A DNA stretch of 64,000 nt. It comes from Mangifera indica (taxonomy: Eukaryota; Streptophyta; Magnoliopsida; Sapindales; Anacardiaceae). A program made the translations under genes and the position numbers. This document shows positions 11,001-20,053 of the stretch, piece after piece. The DNA is taken from assembly GCF_011075055.1 (NCBI RefSeq), contig NC_058152.1, positions 6,634,001-6,698,000 on the forward strand, written 5' to 3'. Each line of letters begins with the position of its first letter. Within the stretch, counting starts at the first letter, position 1. Below the pieces are notes generated by a model. The model was not told the DNA's origin. It saw only the letters and a list, made by a program, of their open reading frames with translations, and ran no database searches.

Positions 11001-14000
11001 ATGTTAAGGTAGAACTTTTTGGTGAGACTTTGATGGAAATGGAGCCAAATTAGAAAGTCTTGACGAAAGTAAGGAGCTTGTGGAGATTGGTTTGATAGAG
11101 ACTATGAGGGTGAAGGAGGAAAAAATTGTAAGAAATATTTGGGAGGAAAACTCAAAGTTAGAACTAGAAAATTATGACAGAGGTGTTGAAAATGAAAGGA
11201 AGTGTTTGAAAATTTGGAAGAAAATATCTTTGAAGGAGGCAACAAAGAAAGAGCTCCAGCAGAACTGTCATCACCAACTTCGTTGGACACAACGTCGGTG
11301 AAAAAGATCTAAACATTATTTTAAGAGAGACTAGGCACAAAAGAGACAAGAAGAAGTCGACAATCAAGAAAATGGAGATGGGATTGAATACGGTGAATAA
11401 TTAGAAAAATGCAATTCATCAAAGGTTGGAGTTGTTAAAAGATGTAGGAGAAGTTTTGATGACTAGAAATTTTAAGATGAGAAAACCTGTTTTACACCCA
11501 TTTATCCCATATCATTTTGCTGCATTTTTCTCATAAGCCCCATCAATGACCACTCAGGCCTAAACCATCTAATGCATTCAATCATTCACCAACCAACCCA
11601 CACTAAGCAACACCAATTACCAAGCCCAACAACTACCCCTTATTCTAGCCCACACATAACTTGCAGTAGTCCAACCACAAACAAACCACTACCCACACCT
11701 ATTTAACTAACCCCAGCCCAATCCATATCTCCTTAACCCAAAACGACCTAATCATACTAACCATTACAACTCAAATTGAATTAACCCAACCCAACTCCTA
11801 TAAAAATTCCCTATCAATTTCTTCTTCCCTGAATCAATTCAAACACAAAACTCTTTTTTCTTCCTTGGTTGAAATCAACTCATTATCCAAGCACCTCGCC
11901 AACAGTTTATCACAAGAAACTCATACCACAAATCTTTTCTCCATTCTATAAAGAATAATACTACATGTGCAGACAAATTGTGTAAACTTTTGTATCCAAC
12001 TTAATGTGCTAATATCTAATTTGATGATTTTGAAATGAAAGAAAAAGTAAGTAATCCTATATCAGCAAATCACAAGCTACCAACTCCGTTTGCACATAAA
12101 AGGTTGTACAATTTATTTGTATGCATAGTTTTATTCTTCCATGTACCCTTTCCATTTTTTCTCACATTCCATCTCCATTGCCTTATTCTTCCGATAATCT
12201 TCTTCACAAATTATTGTGAAACAACAACCCTATCTCTTTTGAAAATCAATGTAAAAACACAATTTATAAAGTCCAGAACAACATTGTTTCATCCCTTCAT
12301 TTTTCTTCCCCTTGTGGCCTTCTAAAGGAAGAAACTCATCAATTACTCCAACATGGAGTCTCAAATGGTTTGTGGAGTTGTGGCCATGTGCCTTCGTCAA
12401 CACCCACCCACCCTAATATTCTAAAGACCGATGAAGTCATGGTTTTCTACAATTCCAGGGTGGTTCATGAGTTAGGTTTGCAAGTATAGCCAATTAAACA
12501 AATTGGAGTGTTTTTATGGAATGGGTTTACTTTTCCACTCTTTAGTGGGTTGTCTTAGTTTTGGCATGATTGTTCATAATCATGTCTTACTAATAGGTCT
12601 CCAAGATATTATTAATGTTGTGAATGAGGTAATTAGAATGAATGTAGAAAAGAGACGAATTGATTATTATTGTAGGATGTTGGACAAGATACGAGTGAGA
12701 AATCATGTTTCGTGGAATTCGATGGTTTTTGGTTTTGCATTAAACCATGATTGGGATGGTGCTATTAAGATGTTTCAGAGATTGGAATTTGAGCTGAATT
12801 TGATTATGTCTTACATGTTTCTAAACGCCATCTCATATAGTTTTTGGTTGGATTTAGGGAGACAATTACATGAATTTGTACTTAAATGGGGATGTGATGG
12901 AAACATGTTGGTGTGTAATGGACTTGTCGATTTTTATAGTCATTGCAAAGAGATTGGTTTTGTAGAAATGGTTTTTTATGAGATTAATGTAAAAAAATGA
13001 TATTTCTTAGTGTTCAGTGGTGACTGTTTACGTGCCAAATGATGAGGAAGAGAAGACGTCTGAGTTCTTTCTAATTGTATGGAAAGAAGGATATGAGCTA
13101 ATAGATTTTATGGTTTCAATTATGCTAAGTGCTTGTGCAAGGATGACATGACTTAGATTGGGCAAGTTTGAAAATTCCCTGCTTGTAAAGAATGCAATTA
13201 TAGGTGTGTAAGGGAAGCACGGAGATGTAAATGCGATTGACAAATTGTTTTTAAAAATGAAAGATACACAGATAGTATATTGGAATATGTTGATAACAAC
13301 ATATGAAGAGATTGGCTTATTTTTGAGACTTGCAAAATTGTTACAATTGGAGAATTTAGATATTGGTAGAATGAAGAGATCTAATGTGATTAGTTGGAGT
13401 GTTGTAATTGGTGCTTTTGGTCCCAAGGAAAGAGGTGAGGAGTCCTTGTATTTTGCTCACAAGATGTAGCATGTGAATGACATGGCAAATTCTATAACAA
13501 TAACTACTGTTCTATTAGTGTGCGTTGAGTTAATTTTACAACCAAAGAAATGAATTGGGTCCACTGTAAGGAGTGAACCTCTATCGGACTGCCTAAGTTA
13601 GGAGGTTGAATTAGAGGTACAACTGAAAAAAGTGTTAGAATATATGTACTCCTCTCAAGGTGAACTAGAATTGCTTACTAAATGGGATGGTTTTCAGGAC
13701 TGCAAGAATTCCTAAGAGTTGTATAAGAACATCAAACAACTCTTTTCACATCTGTACCTTGAGGATAAGGCAATTCTAGATGGGCGAGGCAATGTTAAGA
13801 TGCACGTTTATGTGAAGAAAAGAGGAAGGAAAAGGATCATGAGCACAAGTGGCAAGACCTTAGAGGCAACATATGTCAATTACACAACAAGGGAACAACT
13901 AGTAGACAAGCAGCCAAAAAAAGGGACCACAAAGGTATTCAATGGTGAGATGGCAAACTAGGATTGGAAAGGAAGCTATGGAAAGGAAAATAAGAATAAG

Positions 14001-17000
14001 ACTTGGGAAGAGGAAAAGAAGGCAGTGAAAAATTGTCAAGGAAGATTAGGAGTAAGAGGGAGAGAACCAACCCCTCGAATGCTAGATATGGGAAGGGAAA
14101 GCTTATGTAATATTTTGATGTAAAAAATCATTGAACTCTTGATATTATATTGGTGGACGAATTTAATATAAGTCATATTATTATATTTTGCATTGTGTTT
14201 GCATTTTGTGATTGAATATTGAGTAGGGTAGCATACTGTGTTGTGGTGGTACCAGATTGAATGTAACAATGCAACCACAAGAAGAAGTTCAGTGGAATTG
14301 CAGAGTTGAGATGATAGTAAGCTGGCAGCCTAGGTATCTATCAGTATTGAGGGAGGTAAGTTGAACGAGAGTGGTACCAACGATTAGTGGGAAAGTTGAT
14401 CAACTTATCTCACATAAGACCATACATTGTTTTTGTTGTAAGTATAGTGTGATAGTTTATGCATGCATTGAAAGAGAAGCTTGGAGTAGTGCAAAGGTTA
14501 AATTTCATGCATTGGCTCATGGGGTATGTGAAGAAATATGGCCAGGGAGGTTACTAAGTGAACTAAAAATTACTAGTAACTCTCCTACGAAATTACAACA
14601 AAACGGCCATGAGCATAGCACTTAAATTAATTCATCATGGATGGACAAAGCATGTGGAAGTTGGTTGTCATTTCATAAAGGAGAAGATCAATAATGGAAG
14701 TGTATGATTGACTTATATTCCTACCATAGAACATATAATAAATATCTTAACTAAGAGCCTCCATAAACCGAGTTTTGAAGATTTAGTAAATAAGTTGGGA
14801 ATGATCAGCATATGCATCCCAACAATGGGGGAGTGCATGAAACTAGATAAGCATCGAATGGGACATGATATTGTTCATGTCGATATTAGATTTGTTGATA
14901 TCGTTCAACAAGACGAAAGAAAAACAAGAATGCAAAAACAATTCTTTTAAAAAAAATCATTTTTATCAAATCATTTGAATTGAATTTTGAAATAGATTAT
15001 CAAATTGAATTGAATGACAGTTACAAAGGGTTGGAGCCTTTTCAATGGGTTGATAATTAACCTAATTAAAGTAGGAAACTAAGACTCATAAGGATTAGGA
15101 TTACTTTTAAAGGAAAACTAATTTCACTAGAAATAAGAAAATATAATTTTTCATAACTAGGACTCTAATTTTTTAAAAACTAACTCTATTAGGACTTAGA
15201 CTTTAATTAAACTTAAAACACTATCTTATAGATAAAATCAACATCTAATCTTGACAAGGAAGAGGATTCCACGCTTGATAAAGAATAGGATTATTACTTT
15301 TAGGAAAACTACTACTAATCTAAACCCAATTTTAAAAGAAAACTCATCTAACTAGGATTATGATTCTAAACTAGCAATAGTTCTAACAAAGAAAGGATTT
15401 GTTGTTTTTCTTCTTTATTATTTTCTTTTGATGACATCATCCTATGCCTTTTTTCAGCCTTTTGGACTTGGTCGAGTACTTTTCTTGCCTTGGTTCCTCT
15501 TCATGTTCTTGCATTGCTTCTCTATATGTTTTGGTTGACTTTTTCCTCCATCAATGTAGAAATTGTAGTTGTTCATTAGGAAATTTTGACAGAATATATC
15601 TTAGTATTTGTGTATATAGGATAATTGTCTATATTAGAGAAAATTATTAATTTGATTTCCTTGTTGTTTTAGAAAGAATCCGGTTAGAATATTAGGCCTT
15701 AATTTGTTTTCTTTTGATGGGATCGTGGGTTGTGTCCACTTCCTATACATTGTATCCTTATTTCAGAAATTAAATAAGCGTTGTATATTCTTTCAGATCA
15801 ATTTATAAGCATTATTGTGTCATTTTAGAACCTTGATGATATATATTACAAATTCTAGTTTGACCCTTATAATTGTGGTAAAGGCCTAAGAATGGCCTGA
15901 TGGAATGTAATAATATTATGAATAGCCAAATTTTGTATGAACTGAAAAAGGAATTACACTTTTGGTATTTGTAAGACGTACTTTTTATCATCTTCTTGGA
16001 ATATATATTCTTGTGTTTGGTCTAAGTGACTTTAGAAGTCCCAAATAATTTACTTTCTTGTCTTGGGCAGCTAGGTTGGTTCTTGCTTTGGGAGCTGAAC
16101 CCAAACTTGATGTTGTACCAGGTGCCGCAGAATTTGCATTGCCTTTCTCCACACTGGAGGATGCATGTGTAAGTTGGATTGGATGGAGTATTATCTTTAC
16201 TACAATAAGGTTACTTTTATTGGGTCTTCATGTTATTCTCCTTTTTATCCAGAAAATTGATAAAATGTTAAGTACATTGGAGCGGAGGAACTTTGGCAAG
16301 GGCTTTCTGATTCGTGTTGCTGTTGTTGGTTGTGGTTACACTGGGGTTGAATTAGCTGCCACACTATCAGAGAGACTGGAGGATAGAGGAATAGTACAAG
16401 CTATCAACGTGGAAACAACCATCTGCCCAGCTGCCCCCCCTGGCAATAGAGAAGCTGCCTTGAAAGTAAGATTTTCTAATTCTGGGATGCAATAATATGT
16501 TCTGTGATATTTGTATGGGTTCAAATGGACTGTGTTTTTATACTTATTTTTTAGCTGTAGGATAAGTGAAATTTTTCAAGATTTCCTGATTTTTCTTTTG
16601 GTAAGTTCATATAGCATATTCTGGATTCAACTGGTACCACCTGTAAGTATGATGAGTATTATTTGGAATGGCTATTAAGTGATAGTCCTATTAAATGCAG
16701 TCAAATTGTCTTCTCTTGTCCATGTGTTCTAATTGTTATGATCTATTCTCAACTATAAACATAATTTGTAATGATCTCCCTAACGTTTTAGAGAACTTTT
16801 TTTTTTGGTAATTGAGGGATCTCGTCCATATTGGTTGGACAAGTAAATCTAAGACACAGTGATCAGACTCACAATTACTAGACCAAGTAAGTTAATATTT
16901 CACAAGCGTGACAAAGACTTGAACCCAGACTTTTTCCCTAAAAGTTCTAATATTCTACTAGTTTTGTTAACTCTTGAGGTCATTTTAGAAAAATATTTAT

Positions 17001-18425
17001 TAGACCTAAAAGTTGTTCTAATATTTAGTGAGACTGACCCCAAAGCCATTAATTAACAAACTAAAGATTTATCAGTGCTATGTTACATGTATTAAGATGA
17101 AAAGTCTAATATAATTATTATTCATGAATGGAGTTCCCCTAACAAATGAGTTTTTGGGTCAAATTAATACTTTCTCAAAACGCAAGGAGAGGTCATTGAT
17201 AATACTGCCATTAATTATATTAATTTAAGAAGTCAGAATTCAAATTCATATTGGCATTCTTGCTGCTTGTTTTTGCCTTTCACTTGAAACATAATTTAAA
17301 TTAGCATGTTCCACTCTTAAGTTGTAAGTGTACATTATTTTTGTTATTTGTTGCTAGGTTCTCTCAGCTAGGAAAGTTCAACTTCTCTTGGGCTATTTTG
17401 TCCGCTGCATAAGAAGAGTTGGTGAAGATGATACTTCAGTAATGGCTGGAGCTGGTGCATCAGTTCTGAATATTGCTAGTGAACATAATTCTGAAAAATA
17501 TATATTGGAACTTCAACCTGCTGTAAAGGGATTAGAAAGTAAGAGTATTGAGGCAGATTTAGTACTGTGGACTGTTGGGTCTAAGCCTCTTCTTCCCCAG
17601 TTGGAACCTTCAAGGAACCCCCTAGAACTTCCCCTAAATGCCCGAGGACAAGCAGAAACAGATGAAACTCTTCGTGTTAAGGGCCATCCACGTATATTTG
17701 CCCTTGGTGACTCTTCTGCTTTAAGGGATTCGGATGGAAGGCTTCTTCCAGCCACTGCTCAGGTATAATATGCTAGTGCGTCAACTTTGCACTTCAAATT
17801 TTTTATATTTACTGTTGCTTTGGTGCTGTAAATTTTCTACGCGATTGTCAATTCAAATCATTTTCATGCCCCCCTTCTCAGGTTGCCTTTCAGCAAGCCG
17901 ATTTTGCTGGTTGGAATTTGTGGGCAGCAATCAATAATCGTCCATTATTGCCCTTTAGGTTGGAAATTATGAGACTTTTTTATTGCTAAGTTGTAATCCA
18001 GAACACGTAGACACAGCTACATGTTTTAGCTGTTATTTTTCATCATATAGACCATCTATGCAAACGTGAAATTCACATAACCTTGTCCATTTGTTTCCAG
18101 GTTTCAAAATTTAGGTGAGATGATGACTCTGGGAAGAAATGATGCTGCTCTTTCTCCAAGTTTCATCGATGGCCTAACTTTAGAAGGTCCTATTGGTCAT
18201 ACTGGTAATGTTATACATGTCTCACCTTGGAGAATTACCTCAGCTTTGGCATTATATCTTAGGTTTGAATTTCCCGTTGTTGCAGCAAGGAAAATTGCAT
18301 ACTTGATACGATTACCGACAGACGAGCATAGGCTTAAAGTAGGAGTCAGCTGGCTCACCAAGTCTGCCATAGATTCAATTGCAGTATTACAAAGTACCTT
18401 AACGAAGGTTCTTTCAGGCTCATAG
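2044..18425 (+). CDS. NDC1: Type II NAD(P)H dehydrogenase C1 (NDC1), 3' eight exons; 5' end outside window
   Basis: Single-subunit flavoprotein that passes electrons from NAD(P)H to quinones. In Arabidopsis, NDC1 acts in plastoglobules (also reported in mitochondria) on plastoquinone and is needed for phylloquinone synthesis. Exons by splice site and phase: 2044-2110, 2243-2426, 16075-16168, 16253-16465, 17358-17762, 17882-17958, 18101-18204, 18286-18425 (TAG stop). Together they are 1284 nt, 427 residues, open throughout. Family landmarks: [17 protein letters not shown] in the first exon; the second Rossmann motif [13 protein letters not shown] (GxGxxG); [16 protein letters not shown]; and a C-terminus ending VLSGS, as in Arabidopsis. 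The family is about 520 residues, so about 90-100 N-terminal residues (transit peptide and first FAD motif) are missing. They are not between 1 and 2043 and presumably lie upstream of the window. Intron 2427-16074 is swollen by nested retrotransposons. Confidence 0.93.
2510..2720 (+). repeat. Element I left LTR
   Basis: 211 bp, TGACAG...CTCTCA. It aligns along its length with 15587-15795 and is followed by the tRNA-Met primer-binding site at 2732-2742. Confidence 0.8.
2732..2742 (+). other. Primer-binding site of element I (tRNA-iMet type)
   Basis: TGGTATCAGAG is the complement of the 3' end of plant initiator tRNA-Met and is the usual copia minus-strand primer site. Confidence 0.75.
2800..3240. 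repeat. Degenerate short tandem repeats in element I leader
   Basis: The leader repeats related phrases such as GTTGATCTACC (near 3015, 3069 and 3151) and CACTRGAAA-like words at irregular spacing of roughly 50-80 bases. A short open frame on the minus strand across it (2925-3203) is a by-product of the repetition. No function is apparent. Confidence 0.45.
3290..3900 (+). pseudogene. Copia gag of element I, decayed
   Basis: Across several frames the + strand reads as a copia gag protein: [58 protein letters not shown] and [13 protein letters not shown], in family order. Stops interrupt every frame. No protease or integrase follows; a gypsy fragment (3976-4918) is inserted there instead. Confidence 0.75.
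3976..4918 (-). mobile_element. Rearranged gypsy fragment: two direct LTR copies, RT piece, inverted LTR piece
   Basis: A 239-bp unit (3976-4214, TGTAACATC...GTGTTATA) is followed by only about 45 bases, which include a minus-strand primer-binding site (complement of TGGTATCAAAGC, 4246-4257). A second copy of the LTR start (TGTAACATCCC) begins at 4260. That copy breaks off near 4342 into an antisense gypsy reverse transcriptase. At 4804-4918 part of the same LTR recurs in inverted orientation. The block therefore looks like an internally deleted, partly inverted minus-strand gypsy element sitting in element I between gag and RT. Confidence 0.65.
4345..4753 (-). pseudogene. Ty3/gypsy reverse transcriptase fragment
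   Basis: On the minus strand: [19 protein letters not shown], then [19 protein letters not shown] and [16 protein letters not shown]. These are the conserved N-terminal RT blocks of gypsy elements. Further left are remnants of the palm and thumb ([19 protein letters not shown] near 4345-4400). About 65 codons are open; the catalytic FIDD region is damaged. Confidence 0.85.
4925..5690 (+). pseudogene. Copia integrase-RT linker and RT N-half of element I
   Basis: An open stretch at 4914-5138 carries [19 protein letters not shown], the linker typical just before copia RT. RT blocks follow in shifted frames: [32 protein letters not shown], [25 protein letters not shown], and [14 protein letters not shown] near 5610-5650. 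Many frameshifts are present. It continues at 6011 after an inserted sequence. Confidence 0.8.
5688..6010. mobile_element. Small insertion with short inverted ends (MITE-like)
   Basis: The copia RT reading is interrupted here and resumes at about 6011. The inserted block begins near GATTGCTTGA and ends near TCAAGCAATC, which are inverted copies. A second inverted pair (CTAAATATTAG / CTAATATTTAG, 5977-6000) lies inside the right end. No coding sequence was recognised. The exact ends and a target duplication were not settled. Confidence 0.35.
6011..6342 (+). pseudogene. Copia RT C-half of element I
   Basis: The + strand continues the copia [19 protein letters not shown] followed by the catalytic DD ([11 protein letters not shown]), then [25 protein letters not shown] and [11 protein letters not shown]. 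Stops and a frameshift are present. The reading stops at the TSD of element II (GTATT, 6343-6347) and resumes after it at 14349. Confidence 0.85.
6348..6919 (+). repeat. Element II left LTR
   Basis: 572 bp, TGTTAGGGCAC...TATCTATCA, matching 13793-14343 throughout. TSD GTATT lies immediately before it. Confidence 0.88.
6943..7596 (-). repeat. Element III 3' LTR (left copy)
   Basis: 654 bp direct copy of 9029-9683. On the minus strand it starts TGATAG directly after the polypurine tract. Confidence 0.87.
7597..9010 (-). pseudogene. Gag-like internal region of element III
   Basis: On the minus strand, from the primer site: a short coiled-coil-like stretch ([19 protein letters not shown], then [13 protein letters not shown], about 8885-9020) resembles the N-terminus of many gypsy gag proteins. 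Stops interrupt 8520-8880. A 162-codon frame (8025-8513) starts acidic/basic ([19 protein letters not shown]) and becomes rich in Asn, Pro, Thr and Ser. A 104-codon frame (7580-7894) contains [20 protein letters not shown] and runs into the polypurine tract. I do not recognise the last two as any known domain. They could be gag C-terminus, linker, or captured host sequence. Confidence 0.5.
9029..9683 (-). repeat. Element III 5' LTR (right copy)
   Basis: 655 bp direct copy of 6943-7596, adjacent to the primer-binding site at 9014-9024. Confidence 0.87.
9857..10780 (+). pseudogene. Element II gag N-terminal / linker region, unrecognised
   Basis: Short + strand frames at 9860-10075 (acidic) and 10072-10377 (highly charged, [20 protein letters not shown]) lead into about 450 bases rich in Asn, Pro and Thr codons. 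A similar charged-then-Asn/Pro/Thr order occurs antisense in element III (8025-8513). This suggests the two elements share a protein architecture. No catalytic motif was seen. Confidence 0.4.
10781..11000 (+). pseudogene. Element II gag zinc-knuckle remnant
   Basis: The + strand reads [19 protein letters not shown], then [16 protein letters not shown]. The family consensus is GLCFRCDEK..xGHRC, so this is a CCHC knuckle whose second Cys is now Tyr. A stop lies just before GLCF. It places a chromovirus gag upstream of the PPR copy. Confidence 0.6.
11001..12499 (+). other. Unassigned internal sequence of element II
   Basis: A charged frame at 11080-11301 and a second Asn/Pro/Thr-rich stretch (about 11540-11810) are visible. 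From about 11820 to 12330 I see only AT-rich sequence with a hydrophobic frame (12035-12325) and no known motif. Protease, RT and integrase would be expected here in a complete gypsy element and are absent. Confidence 0.5.
12500..13560 (+). pseudogene. Pentatricopeptide-repeat (PPR) gene copy inside element II, mosaic and decayed
   Basis: PLS-type PPR motifs run on the + strand. The first 165 codons (12503-13000) are open. Part A (about 12515-12800; [41 protein letters not shown]) and part C (about 13185-13550; [38 protein letters not shown]) resemble the Arabidopsis At1g17630 PPR family as I recall it. Part B (about 12815-13180; [31 protein letters not shown], then NDIS-CSVVTVY and [14 protein letters not shown]) instead resembles the LOI1/At4g14850 family. 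There is a frameshift in an A run near 12988 and stops at TGG-to-TAG type sites. PPR proteins bind organellar RNA; this copy cannot make a full protein. It sits where pol should be in element II. Confidence 0.8.
13565..13792 (+). pseudogene. Chromodomain end of element II pol
   Basis: Just before the right LTR the + strand reads [19 protein letters not shown], then [16 protein letters not shown]. This matches the gypsy chromodomain tail (LIKWKGLP..ATWE...FP.F.LEDK). A stop replaces part of the motif. A purine-rich stretch just before 13793 is the expected polypurine tract. It identifies element II as a chromovirus. Confidence 0.7.
13793..14343 (+). repeat. Element II right LTR
   Basis: 551 bp, TGTTAAGATGC...TATCTATCA, direct copy of 6348-6919, followed by the target duplication GTATT (14344-14348). 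Confidence 0.88.
14349..14832 (+). pseudogene. Copia RNase H / pol C-terminus of element I
   Basis: Reading resumes after element [66 protein letters not shown], and [17 protein letters not shown]. This is the normal end of a copia polyprotein. It ends in a purine-rich tract (AATGGGGGAG) at about 14823-14832. Frameshifts and stops are present. Confidence 0.85.
14833..15586. other. Unassigned 750 bp between element I pol end and right LTR
   Basis: Copia LTRs normally start right after the polypurine tract, but the sequence matching the left LTR begins only at 15587. The intervening sequence has no ORF with a known motif. It could be an insertion or an extended 3' untranslated region. Confidence 0.4.
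15587..15795 (+). repeat. Element I right LTR
   Basis: 209 bp, TGACAGAATAT...CTTTCA, direct copy of 2510-2720. The sequence from 15796 to the exon at 16075 is the original NDC1 intron. Confidence 0.8.
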
Positions 18426-19996
18426 TTTTATTTTTCCATATATCTCATTTTTCTGTTCTTAAATGTTTTTGTTTTCACTTATTCAACCCCTCTACCTCTT
18501 TTGTGTAAACAGTAGGACACCCTACTAACTGAATTAGCTCATGCTGTGCAATGTGTTTACGAGTTTGCTACATTAATCTTTAATATAGATTTTTGTAGAA
18601 TTTAGATAATAATTTTTATGTTTGTTAGAGAGTGCGGGAAAATGAGAGAGAGTTAAGATACACATTAAGAGAAATATTTTGGCTTTATTAACGAGTGGAA
18701 GTCTCTAATGACACTTTGTATGCGTTTGGCCTTGCAGGGAAATTTACAATTACAATAATGACCTTGTTTGTATGAATTATCTTGCAATTTCTGAGCATAT
18801 AATATGTTTAGGGTATTTTATATGAATAATCTAATTATGAATTATAATTATATTTTTAGATTATTGAAATCATTTTCCAAAAGCTAATAGGATTAGCTTT
18901 TTTTGAATCATTAAATTTAATGAATTTTTAGCATCTCTATTGATTAGAAACATCAAATTTTAATTGTCACAGTAAGCATGACTTGACTTTGAAATTTTAG
19001 ACAAGTGTGCACTTTCTTGCTTGGATGTTCCGCTTTTGTCTTTCAAACTACTCATTTGTGGCACCGCATATCAATTATTTCCAGAGAGGCAGTTCCAGCA
19101 ACGTTAGGGATTGATGGAGGCATCTCTTGCCCAGACTCTGCCCTTTGGTAACATGCTCAGAAGTTGATGTCGTTAATAGGAGCCTCTGCCATACAAGGAA
19201 AAAATATATAATGCAACTTAAAATTATTCTGCACAAACTGCCAGTCTCAACTTCCACCGCATCTCAGTTGGATAAATTTAAATTCACATTACTTAATTTG
19301 GAATTTAAATTAAACGTAAAATAAGATTTTATCATATTCATGTCCTCCCATGGAAATTGATTAGGTGGTATACACCCAGTGTAAGTGCCTGGAGCAGGTG
19401 TAAAGATGTAAGCATGGGCGCATTCAATGTGGATGGGCTGCATGTGTTGACAGTTGAATTTATAAATCAAGGAAATAGAATCACATAAAGAGGAAAATGT
19501 TACACATCATATATTAGGAGAGACTATATTCTAAATATATTTTAAATAGCTGGCGTGAGCACAACCCAAAATTATAGGTATTGATTATTTGCGATATTAG
19601 AGTAGTAGGTATTTTGGAAATCCATAAATTAAAGAGTGTAAGATTGCTATATATACATAAAATATATTCCAATATGAAACTTATTGGTTCTAATTTTGTT
19701 ATAGAAAAGCGTACGTGATTAAGAAAAAGCCAGAAAGAAAGAAAACTTGCAATTGAAGGCGACATGCAGCACTAAAATATATGTTAAGTTTGGAATTATT
19801 AGACATCATACATTAATGAGTAGATGAAAATGCTAAAAAGTCAGAAGTGGTTGAAAGTTTTAATCTTAGAAATTATCAAGTTGTACAAAAAAAAAATGTA
19901 TAATAAATACGCAAGCTAGCTAACTTTTCTTGCCACATCCGCCCACCCGACTGCTCTCTTTCTCCTTCTCCTTCTCCTTCTCTTTCCTTCTTCTCC
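18426..19996. other. Intergenic region NDC1 to FAAH
   Basis: About 1.6 kb, AT-rich. It should contain the NDC1 3' UTR and the FAAH promoter. I recognise no gene, RNA or complete repeat. A CT-rich tract with repeated CTTCTC words (about 19946-19996) precedes the FAAH TATA-like sequence. Confidence 0.5.
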
Positions 19997-20010
19997 TTAT
20001 TTATATATCT
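19997..20010 (+). promoter_or_regulatory. Candidate TATA box of FAAH
   Basis: TTATTTATATATCT lies 44-57 bases upstream of the FAAH start codon and directly after a pyrimidine-rich (CTTCTC) tract, a common plant core-promoter arrangement. If it is used, the 5' UTR would be very short (about 20-25 nt), so a start further upstream is also possible. Confidence 0.35.
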
Positions 20011-20053
20011 CTCTGTTGTCATTCATCCGCATAAGAAAGACACTGATCCAAGG

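Larger units (their letters stand above)
6348..14343 (+). mobile_element. Element II: Ty3/gypsy chromovirus remnant carrying a PPR gene copy
   Basis: LTRs 6348-6919 and 13793-14343 start TGTTA and end CTATCA. A perfect 5-bp target duplication GTATT flanks the element (6343-6347 and 14344-14348). The + strand holds a gag zinc-knuckle remnant (about 10850-10990) and a chromodomain followed directly by the right LTR, which places it among chromodomain gypsy elements. No protease, RT, RNase H or integrase is recognisable. The internal space instead holds Asn/Pro/Thr-rich stretches and a PPR pseudogene (12500-13560). Element III is inserted 23 bases after its left LTR. It is a non-autonomous derivative. 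Confidence 0.88.
2510..15795 (+). mobile_element. Element I: Ty1/copia LTR retrotransposon, host of nested insertions
   Basis: Two similar short LTRs (2510-2720 and 15587-15795), both starting TGACAGAATAT and ending TTCA or CTCA, bracket this element. A primer-binding site for initiator tRNA-Met (TGGTATCAGAG, 2732-2742) lies 11 bases after the left LTR. Degraded gag (3290-3900), RT (4925-5690, 6011-6342) and RNase H (14349-14828) occur in the right order on the + strand. I found no clean 5-bp target duplication: AGTAC lies on the left and GATCA on the right. Between the apparent polypurine tract at 14822-14832 and the right LTR there are about 750 unexplained bases. Protease and integrase are missing. 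The element fills an intron of NDC1. Confidence 0.8.

Noticed and set aside
12503..13000. Functional PPR gene
   Set aside because: The open frame is only part of a PPR array. The match continues downstream through a frameshift and several in-frame stops, and it lies inside a decayed retrotransposon.
16336..16524. Antisense gene over NDC1 exon 4
   Set aside because: It is a reading-frame shadow on the opposite strand of a clear exon.
17513..17755. Antisense 80-residue protein over NDC1 exon 5
   Set aside because: Shadow of the exon's coding bias; the + strand carries the conserved NDC1 motifs.
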